64,000 nt of DNA. Source: a delta proteobacterium MLS_D (GTDB lineage Bacteria > Desulfobacterota > Syntrophia > Syntrophales > UBA2210). The translations under genes were made by a program, and so were the position numbers. Below are positions 18,509 to 27,638 of this stretch, piece by piece. The notes below the pieces were generated by a model. That model searched no databases and was not told where the DNA came from. It was given only the letters and a program-made list of their open reading frames with translations. Position 1 is the first letter of the stretch, and every line of letters starts with the position of its first letter. The stretch lies in the NCBI GenBank assembly GCA_002030015.1, contig LQBH01000013.1:62001-126000 (forward strand), in the 5' to 3' direction.

Positions 18509-18555
18509 CTCCTTCCCCGATCCTGAGAGTTCGGGGTGTAAGAGCCGAGAGGAGG
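18509..18555 (+). promoter_or_regulatory. Candidate S6:S18-binding leader hairpin
   Basis: CCCCGA (18515-18520) pairs with TCGGGG (18531-18536) around a 10-base loop. Outside it, CTCCT (18509-18513) can pair with AGGAG (18550-18554), which is the rpsF ribosome site. The 3' internal bulge contains CCG (18545-18547). A CCG bulge between a stem and a hairpin is the published recognition pattern of the S6:S18 autoregulatory motif; here it is a structural resemblance only. Confidence 0.5.
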
Positions 18556-18563
18556 ATGGAATT

Positions 18564-19058
18564 TTGAGAAGGTACGAAGTTGTCTACGTGGCTTTCGACG
18601 ACCTCTCCCAGGAGGAAGCGGACGCACAGCTTGAACGGTACCTGTCCATTATTTCCGGGTACAAGGGAACTGTCGTCAAAGTCGACAAGTGGGGAAAGCG
18701 AAAGCTGGCCTATCCGATTCAAAAACGGCGGGAAGGCTGTTATGTTCTTATCGATTTTGTGGGTGACAGCGCCATTGTTCCTGAAATGGAGAGGCGTTTT
18801 CGGATCGACGACAAAATTCTGCGGTACATTTCCGTCAAGAAGGCCGATAAGGTTGATCTCGAGGAAATCGAACGGGAAATAGCCGCGATTCGTGAAGCGG
18901 CGAAACCGGCCGAGAAAGAAGCGGTGGAGGAACCTTCCGAAGCTGCTGAGACCGGGGACATTGAGGAGAGTGAGCAGGAGCATCAGGAGACAAAGCCGGC
19001 GGAATCGCCGGAAGCGCCCGTGGAAGAAGATGCTTCATCGAAGGAGGTTGAATCATGA
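18564..19058 (+). CDS. rpsF: 30S ribosomal protein S6
   Basis: A 164-residue S6. The TTG start at 18564 has AGGAGG 8 bases ahead and gives the canonical [10 protein letters not shown]-terminus; no ATG fits. The S6 core spans about 1-95 ([22 protein letters not shown], then LRYISVKK). After it comes a 60-residue glutamate/alanine-rich tail, longer than the E. coli glutamate tail. S6 binds S18 and helix 23 on the platform of the small subunit. It overlaps rpsR by four bases (ATGA). Confidence 0.97.
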   Translation: MRRYEVVYVAFDDLSQEEADAQLERYLSIISGYKGTVVKVDKWGKRKLAYPIQKRREGCYVLIDFVGDSAIVPEMERRFRIDDKILRYISVKKADKVDLEEIEREIAAIREAAKPAEKEAVEEPSEAAETGDIEESEQEHQETKPAESPEAPVEEDASSKEVES

Positions 19059-19336
19059 GCTACCCAGCACCACGGCGGCCGGGAGGATCCTCCGGTTCAC
19101 GGGGAGGCAGAAGAAGATTTTATCACAAGAAAAAGGTGTGCCGGTTCTGTGCCGATTCGACCATGAAGATCGATTACAAGAGGCCTGAATACCTTAAAAA
19201 TTTCATTACCGAACGAGGCAAGATATTGCCGCGAAGAATTTCCGGTACCTGCGCAAAGCACCAGCGGGAATTGACAATCGCCATCAAGCGTGCGAGAAAC
19301 CTGGCCCTGCTGCCGTTCGTCGTTACAGAAGGATAG
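19055..19336 (+). CDS. rpsR: 30S ribosomal protein S18
   Basis: A 93-residue S18. The core [13 protein letters not shown], then [29 protein letters not shown] and [11 protein letters not shown] is complete. The cysteines C29 and C32 (VCRFC), a third in GTC, and the histidine of AKHQ make a zinc-binding (C+) form. A glycine/serine-rich N-terminal extension precedes it. The ATG at 19055 overlaps the rpsF stop and has AAGGAGG upstream, so the two are coupled, as expected for partners that bind 16S rRNA as a heterodimer. Confidence 0.97.
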   Translation: MSYPAPRRPGGSSGSRGGRRRFYHKKKVCRFCADSTMKIDYKRPEYLKNFITERGKILPRRISGTCAKHQRELTIAIKRARNLALLPFVVTEG

Positions 19337-19385
19337 GCGCGGGTTCGGCGGAAAACATTTTTTTCAGTATGCAGTAGAGATCATG

Positions 19386-19428
19386 AAGCCGCAACGGGAA
19401 CCTCGAGGTTACCATTGCGGCTTTTTTT
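19386..19428 (+). terminator. Intrinsic terminator after rpsR
   Basis: AAGCCGCAA (19386-19394) pairs with TTGCGGCTT (19415-19423), with an inner AACCTCGAGGTT palindrome, followed by a run of seven T residues from 19422. It splits rpsF-rpsR from rplI. Confidence 0.85.
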
Positions 19429-19690
19429 CATTTTTCGCCTGTTACCGGCCGGCTGTCGATTCATCGGTGTTTTCCGTCCAAAGCTCCGCCGGGTCTTACT
19501 TTTTAAAGACCTTGATTCTCCGACTGTGGTAAGCTATTTTAATGCTCCCGGAACGCTTGGTCCTGTCACTCTATTCCGGTCAGAGAAGGGCGGTTCCGGG
19601 CCGAGTTCCGCCGGGTCGGGGGGTGAGCGTGAAAACAGCCCGAAGCGGCGGATGACCGGCAGAGGCTGAACGACGAAGGAGAGGGATACG
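19429..19690 (+). promoter_or_regulatory. rplI-dnaB upstream region with candidate promoter
   Basis: No gene is seen in this stretch of about 260 bases. It contains TTGATT (19512-19517), 17 bases, TATTTT (19535-19540), and then about 145 bases of untranslated leader that is GC-rich (gggcggttccgggccg, then ccgccgggtcgggggg), without a recognised riboswitch. The rplI ribosome site GAAGGAGAGGG lies at its end. Confidence 0.4.
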
Positions 19691-20137
19691 ATGAAAGTTA
19701 TTTTGAAAGACAATGTGGCGTCCCTGGGAAAGGCGGGGGACGTGGTCAATGTATCGGATGGATACGCCCGGAATTATCTTATTCCCAGGAATTTTGCCCT
19801 CGAAGCGACGGAGGCGAATGTCAAAAAGCTGCAACGCGAGAAGGGCGTGCTCGCCGCGCGGGCGGAAAAAGAAAAGGCCGATGCTTCAGTACTGGCCGAA
19901 CGTATAGGCCTGATGTCGGTTACCGTAGCGCGAAAAGTCGGGGAGCAGGATAAGCTCTTCGGATCCGTGACAGCCCGTGATATCGAGGAAGCGCTTGCCG
20001 CTCAGGACGTCCAGGTGGACAGAAAAAATATTCTGCTTGACGAACCGTTGAAAGAAATAGGGGAATTCCCGGTAAAGATAAAACTTCACCATGGCGTATT
20101 CGGTGAACTGACCGTGAACGTGGTTCCCGAAACCTGA
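19691..20137 (+). CDS. rplI: 50S ribosomal protein L9
   Basis: A 148-residue L9. The N-terminal rRNA-binding domain is MKVILKDNVASLGKAGDVVNVSDGYARNYL with the invariant G-x2-G pattern, a long helix follows (about 40-75), and the C-terminal domain (about 80-148) ends in a G-E-L-T-V-N-V strand. Length is normal. It sits at the base of the L1 stalk. dnaB begins 19 bases later, so they are co-transcribed; rpsR is separated by a terminator. Confidence 0.97.
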   Translation: MKVILKDNVASLGKAGDVVNVSDGYARNYLIPRNFALEATEANVKKLQREKGVLAARAEKEKADASVLAERIGLMSVTVARKVGEQDKLFGSVTARDIEEALAAQDVQVDRKNILLDEPLKEIGEFPVKIKLHHGVFGELTVNVVPET

Positions 20138-20156
20138 ATATCGAAAGACTGGCGCC

Positions 20157-21512
20157 ATGCAAGATGTTGATTCATCACTTCACAAACTTCCTCCACAGAA
20201 TCTCGATGCGGAGCAGTCCGTTCTGGGGGGTATACTGCTGGACAACAGCTCTCTGAACGGGGTGATCGAGGTCATCGGAGCTGATGATTTCTACAGCGAG
20301 GCTCACCGAAGGATATTTTCGGCCGTTCTCGATCTGTCGGAGCGGAACGAACCCTGCGATCTGGTAACCCTCAGCAACATACTGCGGGACAAAAAGGACC
20401 TGGATCGGGTGGGTGGCGAAGTCTATCTGGCGACGCTCGTCGACCAGGTTCCCTCGGCGGCCAACATTGTTTATTATGCGAAGATCGTCAAGGAAAAGTC
20501 AGTTCTGCGCAGTCTCATCGGCGCCGCAACCGGTATTCTGACCCGAAGTTATAACCCCGGGGCCGATGTCGACAATGTGCTCGATGAGGCGGAACACGCC
20601 GTCTTTGAAATATCAGAACACAAGGTGAAGCCGTCCTTTTATCCCATGAAGGAAATCATCAAGGACAGCTTCAAGACGATCGAGACGCTTTTTGAAAAGA
20701 AAGCCCTTATTACCGGCGTGTCCACGGGATACGGCAAGCTTGACGAGCTGACGTCGGGGCTCCAGAAATCAGACCTGATCATCATCGCGGCGCGCCCCAG
20801 CATGGGGAAGACGGCATTCGCACTCAATATTGCTCAACACGCGGCAATTGAACAGAATATTCCCGTCGCTGTATTCTCACTCGAAATGTCGAAAGAACAG
20901 CTGGCATTCAGAATGCTTGCCTCAGAATCACGAGTGGACGCGCAGCGGCTTCGCAAGGGATTCCTGGGTGAAATGGACTGGCCGAAGCTGACGGCGGCGG
21001 CGGGACGGCTTTCCGAAGCTCCCCTGTATATTGACGATACGCCGGCCATTTCGGTGCTTGAAATGAAGGCGAAAGCACGCCGGCTCAAAGCAGAGGCGGG
21101 ACTGGGACTTGTCGTTCTCGATTATCTGCAGCTCATGCGGGGACGGGATCATAGCGTGTCGAGAGAACAGGAAATATCCGACATCAGCCGTTCGCTCAAA
21201 TCCCTGGCCAAGGAACTCAACGTGCCCGTCATCGCCCTGTCGCAGCTCAACCGGCAGGTTGAGTCCAGGGCCGACAGGCGGCCTTACCTGGCGGATCTCC
21301 GTGAATCGGGGGCGATTGAACAGGACGCGGACGTGATCATGTTTATTTACCGCGATGAGGTTTACAATAAATCGGAAGACAACCCCGAACGCGGTTTCGC
21401 CGAGATCGACGTGGGGAAGCAGAGAAACGGTCCAACCGGTAAAATTAAACTGACTTTCCTGAAGGAATACACACGCTTTGAAAATCCCGCCTGGGTGCGC
21501 GACGAGTTCTGA
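20157..21512 (+). CDS. dnaB: Replicative DNA helicase DnaB
   Basis: A 451-residue hexameric 5'-3' helicase that unwinds DNA at the replication fork. The N-terminal domain begins KLPPQNLDAEQSVLGG, which is the family signature, and includes the primase-contact linker. The RecA-like C-terminal domain has Walker A ARPSMGKTAFAL, Walker B LVVLDYLQLM, the DLRESGAIEQDADVI sensor region and the arginine finger in KQRNGPTGKI. Length is normal and no intein interrupts it. It is in the usual rplI-dnaB arrangement and is convergent with rpoH. Confidence 0.97.
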   Translation: MQDVDSSLHKLPPQNLDAEQSVLGGILLDNSSLNGVIEVIGADDFYSEAHRRIFSAVLDLSERNEPCDLVTLSNILRDKKDLDRVGGEVYLATLVDQVPSAANIVYYAKIVKEKSVLRSLIGAATGILTRSYNPGADVDNVLDEAEHAVFEISEHKVKPSFYPMKEIIKDSFKTIETLFEKKALITGVSTGYGKLDELTSGLQKSDLIIIAARPSMGKTAFALNIAQHAAIEQNIPVAVFSLEMSKEQLAFRMLASESRVDAQRLRKGFLGEMDWPKLTAAAGRLSEAPLYIDDTPAISVLEMKAKARRLKAEAGLGLVVLDYLQLMRGRDHSVSREQEISDISRSLKSLAKELNVPVIALSQLNRQVESRADRRPYLADLRESGAIEQDADVIMFIYRDEVYNKSEDNPERGFAEIDVGKQRNGPTGKIKLTFLKEYTRFENPAWVRDEF

Positions 21513-21540
21513 GCGTCGGGAGAAGAAACGATTTCCTGTT

Positions 21541-22416
21541 TCAGGGCGTCTGCCCGGTTTTTGATCCTACTGCGACGTTGTCCTCGAAGTAGGGCAGGGC
21601 GAGCCGCATCTTTTTGAGTGCTTCTTTTTCTATCTGGCGGGCCCGTTCGCGCGTGATATTGAAGGTATCGCCGATTTCCTGGAGCGTCTTCGGCTCGTCC
21701 ACCATGATTCTGTTTTGAATGATATAACTTTCCCGTTCGTTGAGTTTTGCCAGGGCGCCGGCAATGTTTTTTTTCACAAGGGCGCGCTGTTCGGCTTTGA
21801 TCAACAGTTCTTCCTGGTCGGCATCTTCGTCGGCGAGCTGGTCGATGAACAGCGACTCACCGTCGTCGTTAAGTGTTGCATCGAGTGACAGGTCGCGGTT
21901 TGAAAGACGCTGGTCCATCTCGACAACCTCGGATTCCTTAACGTTCAGTAATTCTGCTGCCTCACGGAATTCGGGGTTTTCGGCCGACAATTGTTCGATA
22001 TTGCGCTTGACCTGGTTGAGTTTAAAAAAAAGCTTCCGCTGTGCCTGTGTCGTTCCCAATTTGACCAGACTCCAGCTTCTGATAATGTAGTTTTGCATGT
22101 AGGCCCGTATCCACCAGACGGCATAGGAAATAAGGCGGTATCCCTTGTACGGGTCAAATTTTTTCACCGCGTGCATAAGGCCGATATTGCCCTCCTGAAT
22201 GAGATCGAGCAGGCGCACCCGGTAAGTTTTATACTCGTGGGCGATCTTGACGACGAAGCGAAGATTTGACGTGACAAGTCGTTCGGCCGCTTCCATGTCG
22301 CCGTATTTTTTAAAGCGGACCGCCAGTTTGAATTCTTCCTCGGGGTCGAGAATCTTGAATTTCTGTATCTCCGCCATGTAGCGATCGAGGGAGTCGGTTA
22401 CGGCTGGAAGATTCAT
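21541..22416 (-). CDS. rpoH: RNA polymerase sigma factor RpoH (sigma-32)
   Basis: A 291-residue heat-shock sigma factor. Region 2 is complete (LVTSNLRFVVKIAHEY, LLDLIQEGNIGLMHAVKKFDP, ISYAVWWIRAYM). The RpoH box QRKLFFKL follows and separates it from RpoD and from sporulation factors. Region 4 has LQEIGDTFNITRERARQIEKEAL for -35 recognition. Start ATG 22416. It has its own sigma-70 promoter (22446-22473) and a leader of only about 20 bases, too short for the RNA thermometer that controls E. coli rpoH. clpB, the classical target, begins 1.1 kb away on the other strand. Confidence 0.93.
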   Translation of the reverse strand: MNLPAVTDSLDRYMAEIQKFKILDPEEEFKLAVRFKKYGDMEAAERLVTSNLRFVVKIAHEYKTYRVRLLDLIQEGNIGLMHAVKKFDPYKGYRLISYAVWWIRAYMQNYIIRSWSLVKLGTTQAQRKLFFKLNQVKRNIEQLSAENPEFREAAELLNVKESEVVEMDQRLSNRDLSLDATLNDDGESLFIDQLADEDADQEELLIKAEQRALVKKNIAGALAKLNERESYIIQNRIMVDEPKTLQEIGDTFNITRERARQIEKEALKKMRLALPYFEDNVAVGSKTGQTP

Positions 22417-22445
22417 ACGGTAACTCCTGTGGACATAAATAATTA

Positions 22446-22473
22446 ATTATAGTGTAACCTCCCCAAGAGTCAA
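22446..22473 (-). promoter_or_regulatory. Sigma-70 promoter of rpoH
   Basis: Minus strand TTGACT (22473-22468), 16 bases, TATAAT (22451-22446). Confidence 0.7.
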
Positions 22474-22567
22474 GAAAATGTGGTGACAACTCATCAGACA
22501 TGTTTGAGAGGACAGGCAGTTGAAGAACGATTGTTGCGTGGCGGTCGCGTCTTCGCTGGAGCCGCGC

Positions 22568-22595
22568 TTGACATCATGCAGGGGGTGCTTACATT
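22568..22595 (+). promoter_or_regulatory. Promoter of the diadenylate cyclase-clpB pair
   Basis: TTGACA (22568-22573), 16 bases, TACATT (22590-22595), 63 bases ahead of the ATG at 22658. It does not match the sigma-32 pattern CTTGAAA...CCCCAT. Confidence 0.5.
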
Positions 22596-22657
22596 TATGT
22601 TAAAAAACAGTCAATGGCGAATCATTCGATAATCGGTGATGAGAAAGTGAACATACT

Positions 22658-23539
22658 ATGGAATCGCTCAATGAATTGATACTGGAGTTCGCAGCGAACC
22701 TTCAGAAACGGATCGCGGCCAAGGCAGTTCTCGTAAACGGGGACCTGTTGCCGGAGGGTTGCTTTGAAGAGGGGGCGGTTGTTCCTTCCCGCATGATTCT
22801 CATAACGAGGCAGCGGAGGGAAAACGACGAAGCGGGCTTCTCCTGCACGGGATTCGACGATGTAATCGCCATTCCCGACGTGAGCGTTACCCGCGTGAGC
22901 CAGATGAAAATAGCCGTTATTAAGGGCATGGCCGAAGGGTTGTTTGGAAGGGGCGACCGGCTGATTTGCCTCACCGGGATTCAGCGTCTCGGGTATATAG
23001 ACAGTATTTTCGTTATAGATGTCGATCACGAATTTGAAATTCTTACCACTGAAGACATAACGGATTTCTTTCAGGCGGTCCGCCCCGAGGTCTTTGATAC
23101 TGTGCTGAACATCGCCCTGGAGCTGGCTTCCCAGGGAAGGGAAGGACGTCCCGTCGGAACCATTTTCGTTATTGGCGATCACGAAAAGGTACTGCAACTG
23201 TCGCGTCAGATGATTATCAATCCCTTTCTGGGGTATGCCGAAGAAGAGCGCAACGTTATGGACCGGGAACTCCGGGAAACGATCAAGGAATTTTCCGCCC
23301 TCGACGGTGCCTTTGTGATCAGGGACGACGGCGTTCTCATGACCGCGGGCAGGCACCTGAACGTGGCTCTTGAGAGCGGCAGAGAATTCCCGAAAGGGCT
23401 CGGAAGCCGGCACATCGTCGCCGCGGGAATAACGAACGTGACGGAGGCGATTGCCATTGTCGTGTCCGAATCGACGGGAACGGTGAGGATATTCAGAAAA
23501 GGAAAGATATTCGTCGATATTGAAAAGGCGTTGACATAA
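22658..23539 (+). CDS. DisA_N-domain protein, probable diadenylate cyclase (DacZ-like)
   Basis: A 293-residue protein with the layout of archaeal DacZ: a pyruvate-kinase-C-like domain (about 1-135, starting LNELILEFA and ending before [16 protein letters not shown]) and a DisA_N/DAC domain (about 145-293). DAC domains join two ATP into cyclic di-AMP. The DGA metal motif is present ([10 protein letters not shown], 216-225). The second motif, RHR in most cyclases, reads RHI ([11 protein letters not shown], 250-260), so the last arginine is missing. The C-terminal [13 protein letters not shown] is typical. The next gene, clpB, starts 14 bases later in the same transcript. Cyclase activity is expected but the altered motif leaves doubt. 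Confidence 0.75.
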   Translation: MESLNELILEFAANLQKRIAAKAVLVNGDLLPEGCFEEGAVVPSRMILITRQRRENDEAGFSCTGFDDVIAIPDVSVTRVSQMKIAVIKGMAEGLFGRGDRLICLTGIQRLGYIDSIFVIDVDHEFEILTTEDITDFFQAVRPEVFDTVLNIALELASQGREGRPVGTIFVIGDHEKVLQLSRQMIINPFLGYAEEERNVMDRELRETIKEFSALDGAFVIRDDGVLMTAGRHLNVALESGREFPKGLGSRHIVAAGITNVTEAIAIVVSESTGTVRIFRKGKIFVDIEKALT

Positions 23540-23553
23540 AGGAGATTACATAC

Positions 23554-26160
23554 ATGAGATTTGACAAATTGACACTTAAACTTCAGGAAGCCTTTCAGCA
23601 GGCGGAAAATATGGCTGTGTCCCAGGGCCACCAGGGCGTCGATGTGGAGCATGTCCTGCTGGCGCTGGTATCGCAGCCTGATGGAATCGTTCCCGAGATA
23701 GTGAAGAAAATAGGGGCCGATCCGGGGAGTATCGAAAAAGATCTCAGAAAAACCCTGGAAAAGACACCCTCCGTATCCGGCGCCGGTTCGAATCAGAGAT
23801 ATATAACACAACGGCTCAACACCGTGATGGATAAGGCCTTCAGTGAAGCGTCACGTCTGCAGGACGAATATGTGAGTGTTGAACATGTACTCATGGCGGT
23901 CGTTGATTCCGCCGACGGAGATGCCGCTCGAATACTGAAAAGCCGGGGTGTAACAAAAGACGGCCTGCTGAAGATCCTGATGGAGGTCAGGGGCGGGCAG
24001 CGGGTTACCGATCAGAACCCGGAAGACAAGTACCAGGCGCTCAAGAGATATGCCCGTGACTTTAATGAGATAGCGCAAAAGGGCAAGTTCGATCCCGTAA
24101 TCGGGCGGGACGAGGAGATTCGGCGCATCATGCAGGTGCTTTCTCGAAGAACGAAAAACAACCCGGTACTGATCGGCGAACCGGGCGTCGGGAAGACGGC
24201 TATCGTTGAAGGCCTGGCGCAGCGTATAGTAAACGGCGATGTGCCCGAAAGCCTCAAGGACAAACGGGTGGTCGGACTTGATATGGGCGCGCTCGTTGCC
24301 GGTGCGAAATACCGCGGGGAATTCGAGGACCGCCTGAAAGCCGTACTCAAGGAAGTAACGGAGGCCCAGGGACAAATAATTCTGTTTATTGATGAACTGC
24401 ACACCATGGTGGGCGCGGGAGCGGCCGAAGGCTCAGTAGACGCTTCGAACATGTTGAAACCGGCGCTCGCCCGGGGAGAGTTGCGTTGTGTCGGTGCCAC
24501 CACGTTGAATGAGTACCGAAAATATATAGAAAAAGACGCGGCGCTGGAAAGGCGCTTTCAACCCGTCCTCGTCCAGGAACCGAACGTTGAAGACACCATC
24601 GCGATTCTGCGCGGCCTCAAGGAACGTTACGAAGTACACCACGGCGTCAGGATCAAGGATTCCGCCATTATCGCGGCGGCTACGCTTTCGGACCGGTACA
24701 TCAGCGATCGTTTTCTCCCCGACAAGGCCGTTGACCTGATCGACGAAGCGGCGTCGCGGCTTCGAATAGAGCTTGACAGTATGCCGGCGGAAATCGACGC
24801 CCTGGAACGGAGGATCATGCAGCTCGAAATCGAGCGGGAGTCCCTGAAGAAGGAAGCGGACGACGTTTCGAAAGACCGCCTGGCGAAAATTGAGACAGAA
24901 GTTGAGGCCCTGAAGCGGACGCGGGACGACATGAAAGTGTCATGGTCCCGTGAGAAAGAGGCCATCAAGGGTATACAGTCGATAAAAGAAAAAATAGAGG
25001 AACTTAAAACTGAAGAGCAGCAGGCCCAGCGGGAAGGAGATTTGGCGAAAGCGGCGGAAATACGCTACGGCGCGCTGGTGCAGCTCAAAAGTGATCTCGA
25101 GGGAAAGCTGAGGGAACTGGACGAACTCCAGGCAAAGGGCAAAACGCTGAAAGAGGAAGTGGATGCAGAGGACGTGGCGGAGGTGGTTGCTTCCTGGACG
25201 GGCATACCCGTTGCCCGCATGATGGAAAGCGACGTTCAGAAACTGCTGCACATGGAAGAGCGGCTGAGAATGCGCGTGGTCGGGCAGGATGAAGCGATCG
25301 GAACGGTTTCCAGCGCCCTGAGAAGAGCCCGCTCCGGGTTGCAGGATCCCAACAGGCCCATCGGTTCGTTCATTTTCATGGGGCCCACGGGTGTCGGAAA
25401 AACAGAATTGTCGAAGGCGCTTGCCGAGTTCATGTTTGACGACGAGCAGGCCATGGTAAGAATCGACATGTCGGAATACATGGAAAAACACTCTGTGGCA
25501 CGGCTCATTGGTGCTCCGCCAGGATACGTGGGATACGACGAGGGAGGCTATCTGACGGAAACGGTTCGAAGGCGGCCTTACTCTGTTCTCCTCTTTGACG
25601 AGATTGAGAAAGCGCATCCCGATGTTTTTAATATCATGTTGCAGATACTGGACGACGGAAGGCTCACCGACGGTCACGGGCGGACGGTTGACTTCAAGAA
25701 CACCATCACGATCATGACATCGAACATCGGTGGTCAATGGCTCCAGGATACCGCGCTTTCGCGGGACGAGCAGGAACGGCTGACTACTGAAGCCCTTCGG
25801 GCGACTTTCAAACCGGAGTTTCTGAACCGTATAGACGACGTGATCATATTTAGAGCCCTGACGACCGAGGATATTGCAACGATCGTCCATATACAGGTGG
25901 AGCGGCTGCGCGAGCGTCTGAAAACAAGGCGGATGGATCTCAGGTTAACGGAGCAAGCGGAACGATTCGTTGCCGAGGCAGGCTTCGATCCCGCTTACGG
26001 TGCTCGTCCCTTGAAGAGGGCCCTGCAGAAGAACATCGAAGATCCGCTGGCGACAAAACTGCTTGAAGGTGCGTTCGTTGAGGAAGATATGATCATTGTG
26101 GACGTGTCTGACGACGGCAAGGTGATCTTCGAACGGGCACAGCAGGAACAACGTAGGTAA
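23554..26160 (+). CDS. clpB: ATP-dependent disaggregase ClpB
   Basis: An 868-residue AAA+ chaperone that pulls apart protein aggregates with DnaK. The Clp N domain (about 1-145) with two repeats opens it. The first AAA domain has Walker A GEPGVGKT and Walker B LFIDELH. A long coiled-coil middle domain (about 400-535, rich in glutamate and lysine) is what sets ClpB apart from ClpA and ClpC. The second AAA domain has [14 protein letters not shown] and [12 protein letters not shown]. No IGF/IGL ClpP-docking loop is visible. Length is normal. It sits 14 bases after the diadenylate cyclase gene, without a visible own promoter. Confidence 0.97.
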   Translation: MRFDKLTLKLQEAFQQAENMAVSQGHQGVDVEHVLLALVSQPDGIVPEIVKKIGADPGSIEKDLRKTLEKTPSVSGAGSNQRYITQRLNTVMDKAFSEASRLQDEYVSVEHVLMAVVDSADGDAARILKSRGVTKDGLLKILMEVRGGQRVTDQNPEDKYQALKRYARDFNEIAQKGKFDPVIGRDEEIRRIMQVLSRRTKNNPVLIGEPGVGKTAIVEGLAQRIVNGDVPESLKDKRVVGLDMGALVAGAKYRGEFEDRLKAVLKEVTEAQGQIILFIDELHTMVGAGAAEGSVDASNMLKPALARGELRCVGATTLNEYRKYIEKDAALERRFQPVLVQEPNVEDTIAILRGLKERYEVHHGVRIKDSAIIAAATLSDRYISDRFLPDKAVDLIDEAASRLRIELDSMPAEIDALERRIMQLEIERESLKKEADDVSKDRLAKIETEVEALKRTRDDMKVSWSREKEAIKGIQSIKEKIEELKTEEQQAQREGDLAKAAEIRYGALVQLKSDLEGKLRELDELQAKGKTLKEEVDAEDVAEVVASWTGIPVARMMESDVQKLLHMEERLRMRVVGQDEAIGTVSSALRRARSGLQDPNRPIGSFIFMGPTGVGKTELSKALAEFMFDDEQAMVRIDMSEYMEKHSVARLIGAPPGYVGYDEGGYLTETVRRRPYSVLLFDEIEKAHPDVFNIMLQILDDGRLTDGHGRTVDFKNTITIMTSNIGGQWLQDTALSRDEQERLTTEALRATFKPEFLNRIDDVIIFRALTTEDIATIVHIQVERLRERLKTRRMDLRLTEQAERFVAEAGFDPAYGARPLKRALQKNIEDPLATKLLEGAFVEEDMIIVDVSDDGKVIFERAQQEQRR

Positions 26161-26305
26161 TGTATTACGCAGGTGCGGGAAAAAGCTTTTTTGTGATTTT
26201 TACGGTGATTTGTGTTAGTAAATATTTCGATATGTTGAGTGACGCGGGCTTGCATCCCGCGACGAGTGCAACGATCAAAAGCAGGGCGGCTGCCGGGGAG
26301 GAAAC

Positions 26306-26767
26306 ATGACGGAACGTGAAGAGGAAAAAGGTTTTGTCGTGAAGGATCGTAGAATCTTCAGCGAAGACGGCGATTCGAAGAATAACGTGGCTGAGGAAAG
26401 TCCGAAAAAAAATACGGCGGAAAATGAGAATGCCGATCCGCAGACGGCAGAAGGCGAACCGCTCGGAGACGAGAAAAAGAACGGCGAAAAAAAACCGGGC
26501 CGTGCCGGAGAACCGCCCCCACAGGCCCGGGAAGTTGATTTCTCGAGCTTTCTTTTTTCTCTGTATACTTCAGCGGTGTTGCACTTTGGAGACGTTGAGG
26601 ATCCGGTGACCGGGAAAAAAGAAAAGAATCTCGCTGCAGCCAAGCAGATGATTGATATCGTAAGCATGCTTGAGGAAAAAACCCGGGGCAATCTCAACAG
26701 CGACGAACAGGGCACCATTGACGCGTTGCTCTACGAGCTGAGAATGCGTTACGTGAAGGAATCGTGA
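26306..26767 (+). CDS. DUF1844 protein
   Basis: A 153-residue protein of unknown function. The C-terminal half (about 75-153) matches DUF1844: VDFSSFLFSLYTSAVLHFG, then AKQMIDIVSMLEEKTRGNL and LLYELRMRYV. The N-terminal half is charged and low in complexity (lysine, glutamate, proline), probably disordered. The ATG has GGGGAGG upstream. The stop overlaps the ispE start by four bases (GTGA), so translation of ispE is probably coupled to it. It does not contain a catalytic motif. Confidence 0.8.
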   Translation: MTEREEEKGFVVKDRRIFSEDGDSKNNVAEESPKKNTAENENADPQTAEGEPLGDEKKNGEKKPGRAGEPPPQAREVDFSSFLFSLYTSAVLHFGDVEDPVTGKKEKNLAAAKQMIDIVSMLEEKTRGNLNSDEQGTIDALLYELRMRYVKES

Positions 26768-27612
26768 ATGTCTTTGTGACAAAAGAGTCGCCGGCAAAGA
26801 TCAACCTGATTCTGAAAGTTCTGGGAAAACGGGACGACGGGTTCCATGAGATAGCGAGTCTCATGCAGAGGATCGACCTGCATGACGACATGTCCTTCGC
26901 GTTGGCGGGGCAGGGTATCGCTTTGCGATGCACCGGCATTCCGGTTCCTGAAAACAGCAAAAATATTGTTTACCGGGCGGCGGAGCTTTTTATGCAGAAA
27001 ACCGGAAGGCCGTCCGGTGTTTCCATCGAGATCGAAAAGCGCATTCCCACAGCAGCCGGTCTCGGGGGAGGGAGTTCAAACGCGGCGACGACCCTTCTGG
27101 CGCTCAATGAACTTACATCGGCGGGACTGGACAGGGATACCTTGATGGCTATGGGAGCATCCATCGGTTCGGATGTTCCCTTTTTTATTTACGGAAAGGC
27201 GGCCTGGGCATTCGGGCGGGGAGAACGCCTTGAGGCGGCGGAAAACATTCCGCCGATCTCGCTGCTCGTCTGCAACCCGGGTGTGCCGCTTGCGACGGCC
27301 GAGGTCTACGGAAACCTCAGAATTGGATTGACAAATGAGCCTATCCAATATACGATCCCGCGACTTCAGACCGTTCAACAGGTCGCGCGGGCGCTTGAAA
27401 ACGATCTGGAAGAAGTGTCTGAAAGTCTGTGTCCGGCAATCAGGGATTTAAAGACCAGTCTGGCGGATCTGGGAGCTCTGGGAGTGCTTGTGTCCGGCAG
27501 TGGTCCGACGGTCTTCGGTATCTTTGAAACCAGGGAAGATGTTCTGGCCGCCGGTGAACGGTTAAAAACCGGAATGGGAGTACCTTTCGTGGCAGGTGCT
27601 GGTTCGCTTTAG
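26764..27612 (+). CDS. ispE: 4-diphosphocytidyl-2-C-methyl-D-erythritol kinase
   Basis: A 282-residue GHMP kinase of the non-mevalonate isoprenoid route; it phosphorylates CDP-methylerythritol. The N-terminal SPAKINLIL strand and the RDDGFHEI substrate block are present. The ATP loop is PTAAGLGGGSSNAAT. GSDVPFFI and the C-terminal glycine loop VLVSGSGPTVFG complete the fold. The start is GTG 26764, overlapping the upstream gene. In many bacteria ispE lies next to tRNA-Gln and prs; here an SDR gene has come between them. Confidence 0.96.
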   Translation: MNVFVTKESPAKINLILKVLGKRDDGFHEIASLMQRIDLHDDMSFALAGQGIALRCTGIPVPENSKNIVYRAAELFMQKTGRPSGVSIEIEKRIPTAAGLGGGSSNAATTLLALNELTSAGLDRDTLMAMGASIGSDVPFFIYGKAAWAFGRGERLEAAENIPPISLLVCNPGVPLATAEVYGNLRIGLTNEPIQYTIPRLQTVQQVARALENDLEEVSESLCPAIRDLKTSLADLGALGVLVSGSGPTVFGIFETREDVLAAGERLKTGMGVPFVAGAGSL

Positions 27613-27638
27613 ACGTAATGCACCAGGGAGTCATGGCC

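Noticed and set aside
22416-22440. RNA thermometer in the rpoH leader
   Set aside because: The predicted leader is only about 20 bases, too short to fold over the start codon in the known way.
26170-26196. Terminator after clpB (AAAAAGCTTTTTT)
   Set aside because: The stem is only A-T pairs around GC, too weak to call.
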